A stretch of 64,000 nt of DNA from Ridgeia piscesae (Eukaryota > Annelida > Polychaeta > Sabellida > Siboglinidae), in the NCBI GenBank assembly GCA_025642075.2, contig JAODUO010000537.1:506001-570000 (forward strand), given 5' to 3'. The position numbers were made by a program, and so were the translations under genes. The notes beneath the pieces were generated by a model. It worked only from the letters and a program-made list of their open reading frames with translations. It made no database searches and was not told where the DNA came from. Shown piece by piece: positions 11,803 to 24,500 of the stretch (within the stretch, counting starts at the first letter, position 1; each line of letters starts with the position of its first letter).

Positions 11803-14800
11803 TGTTTCAGTGCGTGCGTGTGTGTGCGTGTGTGCATGTGTGTGTATGTGCATTAAAGTGTGCATGCACACATACCGGCGTCTGTGCATGTGAACATGCA
11901 TGTGTGTTTGAGTGCTGAGACTGAGGTGGTGTGTGTGTAGACACATTGGCCGTGTGTGTGCAGGACGTGCAGTCAGAGGAACGCTTCCACGTGGAGCTGC
12001 ACTTCAGTCCCGGGGCCTACACGTGTGGCCAGAAGAAGAAGGACCCAAACAGTCTGGGCTACCGCTCACAGATAAAGGAGAAGAAGGTACCCGAGTCATT
12101 CTCACTGACGCCTGTCTGTGTCTGTTGTAACAGTCCTATCATTAATAACATAACTACTTGATGCGTTTAGTCTTGTATTAATGCACTGTTGCAGCAGCTT
12201 TAGTTTAGTTTTATGTTTCCATGCTAATTTATTATTTATTTGACATGTATATATCATATAACTCTGTTTAGTTTTGACATTGCTAGTTAATTTTTTATTT
12301 GTACTTATATATAATATATATAAAACACTTTTAACTATCGGTTTAGTTTTATATTTTATATCACCAGTTAATTAAGTTACTTATTTGTTAATTTAACTAC
12401 ACTTATATTTTTTTCCTTTTAAGGGAATGTTCATATCATATTAATATGATGTTATCAAGTTTCACTTTTTATGTCAAGAGATGTAAGATTGTCCAAAAAT
12501 TGTGTTGACGGTTGGCTGCTAAATTTCCTCTACTGACTGCTGTTACTTCTGATACTGCCCCTACTGACTGCTGTTACTTCTGATACTGCCCCTTCTGACT
12601 GCTGTTACTTCTGACACTGCCACTACTGACTGCTGTTACTTCTGACACTGCCCCTATTGACTGCTGTTACTTCTCACACTGCCGCTACTGACTGCTGTTA
12701 CTTCTGACACTGCCCCTATTGACTGCTGTTACTTCTGACACTGCCACTACTGACTGCTGTTACTTCTGACACTGCCCCTATTGACTGCTGTTACTTCTAA
12801 CACTGCCGCTACTGACTGCTGTTACTTCTGACTCTGCCCCTATTGACTGCTGTTACTTCTCCATGCCACTACTGACTGCTGTTATTCTACACTGCCCTAT
12901 TGACTGCTGTTACTTCTGACACTGCCCCTATTGACTGCTGTTACTTCTGACACTGCCCCTATTGACTGCTGTTACTTCTGACACTGCCCCTATTGACTGC
13001 TGTTACTTCTGACACTGCCACTACTTACTGCTGTTACTTCTGACACTGTCCCCTATTGACTGCTGTTACTTCTGCCACTGCCACTACTGACTGCTGTTAC
13101 TTCTGACACTGCCCCTATTGACTGCTGTTACTTCTGACACTGCCCCTATTGACTGCTGTTACTTCTGACACTGCCACTACTGACTGCTGTTACTTCTGAC
13201 ACTGCCCCTATTGACTGCTGTTACTTCTGACACTGCCCCTATTGACTGCTGTTACTTCTGACACTGCCCCTATTGACTGCTGTTACTTCTGACACTGCCC
13301 CTATTGACTGCTGTTACTTCTGACACTGCCGCTACTGACTGCTGTTACTTCTGACACTGCCGCTACTGACTGCTGTTACTTCTGACACTGCCCCTACTGA
13401 CTGCTGTTACTTCTGACACTGCCCCTACTGACTGCTGTTACTTCTGACACTGCCACTACTGACTGCTGTTACTTCTGACACTGCCCCTATTGACTGCTGT
13501 TACTTCTGACACTGCCCCTATTGACTGCTGTTACTTCTGACACTGCCCCTACTGACTGCTGTTATCATATAACATGTCCTGACACTGCCCTTATTGACTG
13601 CTGTTACTTCTGACACTGACCAGCTACTCGCACTGCTATGTTACTTCTGACACTGCCCCTATTGACTGCTGTTACTTCTGACACTGCCCCTATTGACTGC
13701 TGTTACTTCTGACACTGTCGCTACTGACTACTTTTACTTCTGACACTGTCGCTACTGACTGCTGTTACTTCGACACTGCCCCTATTGACTGCTGTTACTT
13801 CTGACACTGCCGCTACTGACTGCTGTTTCTTCTGACACTGCCCCTACTGATTGCTGTTACTTCTGACACAGCCCCTACTGACTGCTGTTATGTCTAACAC
13901 TGCGCTACTGACTGCTGTTACTTCTGACACTGCCCCTACTGACTGCTGTTACTTCTGACACTGTTACCGACTGAGCAATAGCTGCTGCTGACTGTCCTCT
14001 ATGTGTGTTTATCATAGATAAACATGTCCTCAGGGGCCTTATGTATGAGCCGAGACTAGCTTAGGCACTACCTGGCGACTAACCAGGCAATAGCCGCCCA
14101 GCGAGTGATTGCATGAAAAGGTCATAGCGCGAAGATGGGCACAGACTAGTATGTCTACAGATTATGATCCAAACAGTCAATTAAGGAACTATAAATTCTT
14201 CAAAATGGGCATTCCCTACCAATTTTAATGCATTGCACACGTGCGCGGTGATGTACAGGGTCAATGTGGTGGTTCATCATGCGGCGTGGTCATTCTTTAC
14301 GTTAACTTTACTAGCATGGACGTTGTCATTGTTTACGTTAACTTTACTAGCATGGACATTGTCGAAGAAGAGAAGTGTTTAGCCAAAAATCAGAAGCTTG
14401 ACTATAGTGCTGATGGAATCCTGTGGCTCGTTGAAGGAATCGCCAATGAAACGTTTGTACTAATGAGTATAAGCTGCAAAATTCTACAACAAATAAGAAC
14501 AATGTACTGGAAACTTGGCAGGAGATGACTGTGAAAGTGCAGGCACTCAGGGTGTCCCTTCATGCAGAGGACGACCTCCAAAAGAAATGGAAAGATTCAA
14601 AATCGATGGTTTTTATATGCAGTGGGAGATAAAAAACACAGGGGGCAGATTCCAAGCAAACCACCTCCATTATGATGATATAATTATGGATATCATTTGC
14701 AAAAGGACCGAGGTGGCAACACGAAATGATGGTCAGTTTTCATATCTGCTCAACTGAAAGATCAATATCCTATGGTATGTCTTGGGATTATTAAGTGTCA

Positions 14801-15469
14801 CAATAAATGATTTATGACAGAGTTGTCTGCCTTCAAAAAAAAAAAAAAATTAATAATACTTTTTTTTAGAAAGGAAATAAAATCACAGTTATAATATTTT
14901 ATATTATAACGTTTGTCTCAACAGAAGTTAATGCATCACAGACCAATTGAAAGCATCAGTATGATGAAGTAACTGGTGGAGATATAATGGGTACTATGAA
15001 AGACTGATACTACAGGTATATAAACGTCTCGTACAATTCCATATCATCTCCAGTTGATTCTTCCGATCCCAGAATACGGGACTTTGTCTCAAATTACTCC
15101 TCAGTCGTCTTCTTCGAACTGTCGTGGCCACTATTTTGTTAATGATTTATGGCCACAGCCTAAGTGTTACACCATGTGACTGTGAGTCTAGAGCTAGACC
15201 ACCACTGGGCGGGGAATCCCCTAAAATCAATTATACGAGTTAGACTCTGCCCATGCTTATGCACCCAGATGTTTGCCGTGCTGTTGTAAAAATGAATTGG
15301 CTCAGTCGAATTGCTCTAATCGATCTAGTAATACAATCCTAGTTTACTCTCCCAAGTGTTTTCTAGACTGTATTTTAAGATGAATTGGCTCAGTCGATTT
15401 GTTCTAATTGATCTGGTAATGCTATCCTAGTTTATCCACCCAAGTCAAACCACAACACTACTCCAGGAC

Positions 15470-15502
<33 letters not shown>

Positions 15503-18500
15503 GAACAACAGCAGCAACAACAGCAGCAACAACCGCAGATACAACACAGATACAGCCTAGATAGCTCAAGTGATGGCATGACAAGGCTGAAGTCGTGTTA
15601 CTCTATCCCGCTACACGGCTCAGCATCAGCCCTGGACAAATCCGTTCATCACGGCCATCCTGACGACGACTGCATCTCAAACGCATCTGTCTCATCCTCA
15701 TCGACTGTCTCGCTGCTGGCCTACGCCGACCCAGACCGACGGCTGGCGGCCATCTCGGCTGAATTTGACCTGACAGATCACACAAAAGTGAGTATGCGAT
15801 ACTGTTGCATTTGGCACAGTGGTGACGACTGACATCAAAGGTGATTATGGTTGTTGCCGTTTTGAAATTTGGGAAATGTGTTCGTCCCACGTGCTTGTGT
15901 CTTTTTTCTTGGTTTCTAAGCCAGAGGATATAAAGGAGCACACTCAGAATGGACGCTGCACTAACCACTAACCATTGGTATTGAGTAGATATAACCAGTG
16001 GTATTCAGTAGCTATAACCAGTGGTATTGAGTAGCTATAACCAGTGGTATTCAGTGGCTATAACCAGTGGTATTCAGTAGCTATAACCAGTGGTACTCAG
16101 TAGCTATAACCAGTGGTACTCAGTAGCTATAACCGGTGGTATTGAGTAGCTGTACCTAGTGGTATTGAGTAGCTATAACCAGTGGTATTCAGTAGCTATA
16201 ACCAGTGGTACTCAGTAGCTATAATCAGGGGTACTCAGTAGCTATAACCAGTGGTATTCAGTAGCTGTACCAGTGGTACGGAGTAGCTATAAACAGTGGT
16301 ATTCAGTAGCTATAACCAGTGGTACTCAGTAGCTATAACCAGTGATATTCAGTAGCTATAACCAGTGGTATTGAGTAGATATAACCAGTGGTATTCAGTA
16401 GCTATAACCAGCGGTATTAAGTAACAACAACCAGTGATGTTAAGTAGCAATAACCAGTGGTATTAAGTATCCAGCAGTATTAAGTAGCTATAGTCAATGG
16501 TATTAAGTAGCTATATCCATTGGTATTGAGTAGCTATATACATGTATACTTAATTCCCACTTCGATGTGGCTCGTCACATGCAAGTCCTCACGTTAGTAC
16601 TATTATTACTATTATACGTCTTCTATCAAAGTGACACGCCATACCCGCAGTACAATAGACAGTATGTCGAATGATATTTCAACACTTACCAGTAACTGCC
16701 TTTGTGTTTCGCAGGAGAAACACACAAAAACGACAACAAAGGATTCAAAAACACAGAGTAGACCCACTGACACATCAAAGGTAAAGATTCATAATAGACC
16801 CCGCAGCGATATTGAGTAGCTATTACCAGTGGTATTGAGTAGCTATAACCAGTGGTATTCAGTGGCTATAACCAGTGGTATTCAGTAGCTATAACCGTTT
16901 GTATTCAGTAGCTATAACCAGTGGTACTCAGTAGCTATAACCAGTGGTATTGAGTAGATTTAACCAGCGGTATTCAGTAGCTATAACCAGTGGTATTCAG
17001 TAGCTATAACCAGTGGTACTCAGTAGCTATAACTAGTGGTACTCAGTAGCTATAACAGGTGTGATATTGAGTAGCTGTACCTAGTGGTATTGAGTAGCTA
17101 TAACCAGTGGTATTGAGTAGCTATAACAAGTGGTACTCAGTAGCTATAACCAGTGGTATTCAATAGCTATAACCAGTGGTATTGAGTAGCTGTACCCAGT
17201 GGTATTCAGTAGCTATAACCAGTGGTACTCAGTAGCTATAACCAGTGGTACTCAGTAGCTATAACCAGTGGTACTCAGTATCTATAATCAGGGGTACTCA
17301 GTAGCTATAACCAGTGGTATTCGGTAGCTGTACCCAGTGGTACGGAGTAGCTATAAACAGTGGTATTCAGTAGCTATAACCAATGGTACTCAGTAGCTAT
17401 AACCAGTGATACTCAGTAGCTATAACCAGTGGTATTGAGTAGATATAACCAGTGGTATTCAGTAGCTATAACCAGCGGTATTAAGTAACAACAACCAGTG
17501 ATGTTAAGTAGCAATAACCAGTGGTATTAAGTATCCAGCAGTATTAAGTAGCTATAGTCAATGGTATTAAGTAGCTATATCCATTGGTATTGAGTAGCTA
17601 TATACATGTATACTTAATTCCCACTTCGATGTGGCTCGTCACATGCAAGTCCTCACGTTAGTACTATTATTACTATTATATGTCTTCTATCAAAGTGACA
17701 CGCCATACCCGCAGTACAATAGACAGTATGTCGAATGATATTTCAACACTTACCAGTATCTGCCTTTGTGTTTCGCAGGAGAAACACATAAAAATCACAA
17801 CAAAGGATTCAAAAACACAGAGTAGACCCACTGACACATCAAAGGTAAAGATTCATAATAGACCCCGCAGCGATATTGAGTAGCTATTACCAGTGGTATT
17901 AAGTAGCTATAACCAGTGGTATTAAGTAGCAATAACCAGTGATATTAAGTAACAACAACCAGTGATGTTAAGTAGCTATAACCAGTGGTATTAAGTAGCA
18001 ATAACCAATGATATTAAGTAACAACAACCAGTGATGTTAAGTAGCTATAACCAGTGGTATTAAGTAGCAATAACCAATGATATTAAGTAACAACAACCAG
18101 TGATGTTAAGTAGCTATAACCAGTGGTATTAAGTAGCAATAACCAATTATATTAAGTAACAACAACCAGTGATGTTAAGTAGCTATAATCAGTGGTATTA
18201 AGTAGCAATAACCAATGATATTAAGTAACAATAACCAGTGATGTTAAGTAGCTATAATCAGTGGTATTAAGTAGCAATAGCCAATGATATTAAGTAACAA
18301 TAACCAGTGATGTTAAGTAGCTGTAACCAGTGGTATTAAGTAGCAATAACCAGCAGTATTACGTAGCTATAATCAGTGGTATTAAGTAGCAATAACCAAT
18401 GATATTAAGTAACAACAACCAATGATGTTAAGTAGCTATAATCAGTGGTATTAAGTAGCAATAACCAATGATATTAAGTAACAACAACCAGTGATGTTAA

Positions 18501-21500
18501 GTAGCTGTAACCAGTGGTATTAAGTAGCAATAACCAATGATATTAAGTAACAACAACCAGTGATGTTAAGTAGCTATAACCAGTGGTATTAAGTAGCTAT
18601 ATCCAGTGGTATTAAGTAGCTCTAAATACATAATACACTGTACCCAGTTCAGCATGGCTCATCACAAACAAGTCCTCATGTTAATACTATTATACGTCTT
18701 CTATCAAAGTGACACGTCATACCTGCAGTACAATAGACAGTATGTCGAATGATATTTCAACACTTACCAGTAACTGCCTTTGTGTTTCGCAGGAGAAACA
18801 CATAAAAATCACAACAAAGGTTTCAAAAACACAGAGTAGACCCACTGACACATCAAAGGTAAAGGATCATAAAAGACCCTGCAGCGATATTGAGTAGCTA
18901 TTACCAGTGGTATTAAGTAGCTGTAACGAGTGGTATTAAGTAGTTGTAACCAATGGTATCAAGTAGCTCTATATACTTAATACACTGTACCCAGTTCGGC
19001 ATGGCTCATCACATACAAGTCCTCACATTAGTACTGTTATACATCTTCTATAAAAGTGATACGTCATACCCGCAATACAATAGACAGTATATTGAATGAT
19101 ATTTCAACACTTACCAGTAACTGCATTTGTGTTTCGCAGGAGAAACACATAAAAATCACAACAAAGGATTCAAAAACACAGAGTAGAACCACTGACACAT
19201 CAAAGGTAAAGGATCATAAAAGACCCGCAGTGATATTGAGTAGCTATTACCAGTGGTATTAAGTAGCAAACCAGCAGTATTAAGTAGCTATATCCAGTGG
19301 TAAAGTACCTCTATATACTTAATACACTGTACCCAGATCGGCATGGCTCATCACATACAAGTCAGTAGTAATATGTGATCTTTTCTAACGAATCACATGT
19401 AAAAAATAATTGAGTTAGTATTACCATCAGAAAGAATATTTATTAAGCTTTCCAGTGGTGCAAACATTATGGAGCTAGCTCACGCACAGCCAAAGTTATT
19501 CGACATTGAACATGCCCGGGTTAGAAACCTTCTAACTGAGAAAATCGCATTTGAAGTTTGCGGTCACGCAAGTACATGATCGAGTGTGTTGTCATTTCTA
19601 ATTCAGCTGTTTTGCTTCTATTTCACCTATTGATATAATCTAAACCCCCTCTCAAGTTGCACTTATTGTCGAAGATATGTCTTGCAAGCAGGGCTTTATG
19701 CAGGATAAAATTATTACCAGTCACACATGTTTTGGTGGACACATGGATGTTAACTGTTAAGCCAGTTTAGAAACTTTTAAATGTGTCTGATGACCTGAAA
19801 TGGACTACAAACACACATGTGACACCATTTTCACTCATTTTCAAGGCATAACTAACAATATCTGTGGTTTTGGAAGACCTTTTTTTGCTCCTTCATTTTT
19901 TTACCCGTCCACCATATTTCTACCCGTCCATATTCGTTTTTACCTGTCCAAATGACGGGTGGACGGGTCTCTACATAAAGCTATGCTTGCAAGTTGTTTA
20001 TTATGGTTATCGCAACATAATCCGAGTATTTAGCAATGTTTCGTTGCGGCGATCCAATCGATTCTACTTGTTTACGGCTAGCGAGTGCGCACTGCGCATG
20101 CGTTCGCAGCTTTAAGCCAATCAGGGGACCGCTATCAGCTGTGCCGGACAACTGGTGATGTTTTTTTACAGATAGTTCTCTCAGTTAAATGTTCCTATTG
20201 GCTAAAATTGATGTCATTGGGGATTTCCTCTAGCAGATTCAGACAGTGTACATGCTGGGCTTTCCCGTAGAACCAAATATGTCCGCCATGCCGGAAACCC
20301 CGAAGAATGCGACTCGAACGAGTGCGATTTATCGGTTTTGTTTTACGAAATTCATGCGTGAAATGTTACGTAGCCTTTCTAAAAAGGTAGTGAAATGTAC
20401 TAAATAGTAATATAAATTGCAAATATGCATTGACAGTTGATAGAAAAGACATTAAAGTGTGCTTTGGTGACGAAAAGTCAAAATCGTTAAATATCGCCGT
20501 GCAATATTTATACAGTGTTTTCTCGAAATCAAGTTTGCTGACATGTGACTCATTTAGTTAGAACAGGTCACATATACGTCTTCTATAAAAGTGACACATC
20601 ATACCCACAGTACAATACACAGTATATTGAATGATATTTCAACACTTACCAGTAACTGCCTTTGTGTTTCGCAGGAGAAACACACAAAAATCACAACAAA
20701 GGATTCAAAAACACAGAGTAGACCCACTGACACATCAAAGGTAAAGGATCATAAAAGACCCGCAGCGATATTGAGTAGCTATTACCAATGGTATTAAGTA
20801 GCTGTAACGAGTGGTATTAAGTAGTTGTAACCAATGGTATCAAGTAGCTCTATATACTTAATACACTGTACCCAGTTCGGCATGGCTCATCACATACAAG
20901 TCCTCACATTAGTACTGTTATACATCTTCTATAAAAGTGACACGTTGATATTTCAACACTTACCAGTAACTGTCTTTGTGTTTCACAGGAGAAACACATA
21001 AAAATCACAACAAAGGATTCAAAAACACAGAGTAGACCCACTGACACATCAAAGGTAAAGGACCCTAAAACACCCGCCCGGTCAGCTGATGTCTCCAAGC
21101 CCGTTGACATACACAAGTCAACAGGGACCAGCAGGGCACGCCACCAGTCTGGTAGCAGCCTGGGAAATGCTGAAGGTCAGTTAAAGTAAAGTTATTATAT
21201 TACAGAAAACTTGTTACAATGTCACTTCGTAAGACTTATTGATCCACAGGATATGTTTTCTAAGTGATTTCATAAATTCTACAACTTACATGGCTAATAC
21301 CCTGAAAGAAAACAACCCACTCTCAAATTGCACATTTGAAAACCTGGTGGATGAATTCACAATGAAGATGTTCTTCCTTACTATGATATGATGATGATGA
21401 ACTAAGATGTATTCACTCTGAACTGGACACTAATTATAGTATTGATGACTGTAAATGTGAGTTACTAATTTTAGTGACATGTGGAGTACAATGCAATGAC

Positions 21501-24500
21501 CTACACCTTTGCCAGGTGAGCTCGGGCAGCGGGAAGTGGAGGAGGGTCGTGCCCAGAGCTTTGAGGAGAAGAAAGAGAGTTCGTTGCTGGCAAGAGTCGT
21601 TCAGCAGGAAAGTCGCAGCTACAGCCTCGAAGATAATCTGCAGAGGAAGCCTAGGGAGGACCACACACAGAGTCAGTCACTCGCTCTCATTAACCCTTCA
21701 CCCGCCTTCCCTTGAGTGTGTCAGTAGCAGGGCTAATTGATGGGGATACGGTCTTTAAGTTAGAGGTCTTCAACCTCCTTCCGTGGAATGTGTGATTATG
21801 AGGACTAACTGGTGGAGAGAAGTACACTGGTATTAACCTTTTGTCTTCACCCGCCTTCTCTTGAATGTGTTGGCAGCAGGGGTAAATAGTGGGGCACACT
21901 CGCTGGTCTTTTTCTTCAATAAGGCGTGCAAGGCTGGGGGCAGTTGGGGGCAGTTGGGGCAGGAGGTCCATATACTCCATGTTAACATATAGGACTTTGT
22001 TTTGTTTTGGTCATAATAATCGAATTGTCCCGAAATAGCATATTTCAGTTATATTGTCCGAAGGATTATTACAAGCAGAAGCAGTGGAACATTTTGCCGG
22101 TGACAATGATCACAGAAATCATGAATTTTAAGGGATTATTATGGTGCTTGCCATGGCAATAGCGTCAAGTACTTGTGTTTGGCGATCTTGACTAATAATG
22201 AAGAGTGCCTGTTTTCACGCAATACAACCTGTTTGGGGCAAACATATACATGTGTTATGATTATGTGCATTTAGACAACTTGTCAGATATAAGTGCTTAT
22301 CGAAACCACAAGGTACAGCAATGTAAAATGCAAATCCCATAAAAGACACATACGGCCTAACATCGTGTCTATTATCTGCACTACGTAAATCACTATGTGT
22401 CTATGATAGTGTGGTAAACTCAATATTAAATCGGACATTTAAGATAAGAAACTGCCTTCTCTTGAATGTGTTGGAAATGGGTAAATAATGGGGGACACTT
22501 GCTGGTGTTAACCCTTTGTCTTCAACTGCCTTCTCTTGAATGTGTTGGAAATGGGTAAATAATGGGGGACACATGCTGGTGTTAACCCTTTGTCTTCAAC
22601 TGCCTTCTCTTGAATGTGTTGGAAATGGGTAAATAATGGGGGACACTTGCTGGTGTTAACCCTTTGTCTTCAACTGCCTTCTCTTGAATGTGTTGGAAAT
22701 GGGTAAATAATGGGGGACACTTGCTGGTGTTAACCCTTTGTCTTCAACTGCCTTCTCTTGACTATGTATTGGTAGTAGGGGTAAATAGTGGGCTACTCTC
22801 GCTGATGTGAACTCTATGTATTCACCCCCATTCCCTTGAATGAAAAAAAGATAACTTCTTATGTAGCACAGTATCCAGGCCTCAGGACTGTTCAAAGCGC
22901 TTAACACTTTATTTCCCTGGGAGAGCTGATCAATCAAACACCATCTCAACTTCACTGCTCCTGTTTAGGCTTTAATAAAGTATTGTTATTGTAATAGTTT
23001 CATGGAATAGCGGATACCCTGGTAAAGAACTCCCAAACCACAATTTTGTAATTACATCAAAGTAATGAATGTTGGTTATATGGAACACTTAACACGAATC
23101 AGCGGAAATGGATTGTATTTATTTTTTAGAAAATTTACATTAAGTAATATTGTTTTAAACAGGTTCTTATTGTTTGTATTGTATTGAAAACACTTCTAAA
23201 AGTATGGTACACATGTTTCACGCATTCCCTCGTTCGGTTTCACAGAAATGAAGCGGGAGGACGCTCGTCGAGTTTCTTTCATTGGATTATTCTCTCAAAG
23301 CCTTCTGGGAGACAAGAAAGGTAGGCCTAATATTCACTAAAATAAAGCATGTTTCATTTGATTGTATTAATGCACTTTCGGTGTTGTTACGAATGGAATA
23401 TAATAACACATGCTGCTTGCAAGCAATGCTTTTCTCGGAACCCAGAGCATGTATGATTTGATTTTGTATTCTGTACAATAGTTTTATCATGCAATACTGA
23501 AAAGATTGCCTTAGCTAAACGTAGTAATTATAAAATAACCTGAGAATGTTTGATTAAATAATATAAAAACAAGGCATTAGCTCAGATCTGCCTTCTATGT
23601 GTACACAAATTTTAACACTGTATGTAACATTTGACAACATTAAGAAATACAGAAAAATACATTGTAGTATAAATTCGATTTAAAACCCATTTATGTGGTC
23701 TTGGAAAGGTGATATTTAATTAGCTAGATGATCACATGGTATCGTGCCTTCATCGCTAACTTAGTTTGCATCATGAATATAACTTTCCATACATCAGAGC
23801 ATATCTACAAGGTTAGTTGGTGGGTCATTATATCCAGATGTATTACAAGCCCTAGTCACCATATATTTAAAGGAAATCTTCACAGTGCTGTAATGCACCA
23901 TAATGAACCAGTTATGTGTCCTTGAATCGCCAGTAGAGTCCTGCATCAGTGTAAGATGCGTGTCACTGTAACTATGGCGTCATGCATTGCGTGTCGTGTC
24001 TGGATTATATCGGTCAGAACTTGTATGTCCAGAGCCTAAAACTGGCTGGAATATACTGCGCATTTTCATCGGTAAGTACCACAAGGCTGTCCTCTCAGGT
24101 TATCAAATCCTCCGCTGATCTGATGAGTCGTCAGCTTGAGACAATCATAAAAGTGAGCCTGGTCAGTGGGATACTTACTTATATGATTGTTGACATTCTA
24201 GGTGGACACTATCTCAGGTTAGCTGGCATTCTCTCTGCAGAAGTTTTATGAAACACATTCCATCCCTGGTTTTGTTTTGAAATCATGTCGTTCTATAAAC
24301 TTAAATTAGCCACAGGTAGGTGAATAGTACAACATTGCGAGGTCATTATTTACAATTTAAATTACACATCATTGTTTCAATATTCTGAACATTAAAGCAG
24401 TTAGAATATTAGACAATTGAGCAGTTAGGTACTTTTTATCATGATTATGATTCAGAAAATGCTGCTGCACACAAATTTTCCTTCAAGGGGTAATAAACTG

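Larger units (their letters stand above)
12087..15466 (+). other. PPIP5K intron with 31-bp minisatellite and a transposon-like ORF remnant
   Basis: This intron holds AT-rich sequence to 12530, the 31-bp array to about 13975, a remnant with Myb/SANT-like coding sequence at about 14030-14860, and then AT-rich sequence in which a string of about 60 bp (TGAATTGGCTCAGTCGA...) occurs twice, near 15292 and 15382. The VILFKP-like exon expected from vertebrate PPIP5Ks was looked for and not found. Confidence 0.7.

Noticed and set aside
11568..11918. Several + and - frames across a GT-rich tract
   Set aside because: Microsatellite within a PPIP5K intron.
15603..15968. 121-codon minus-strand frame
   Set aside because: Antisense of the GC-rich PPIP5K polyQ/Ser exon; no recognisable protein.
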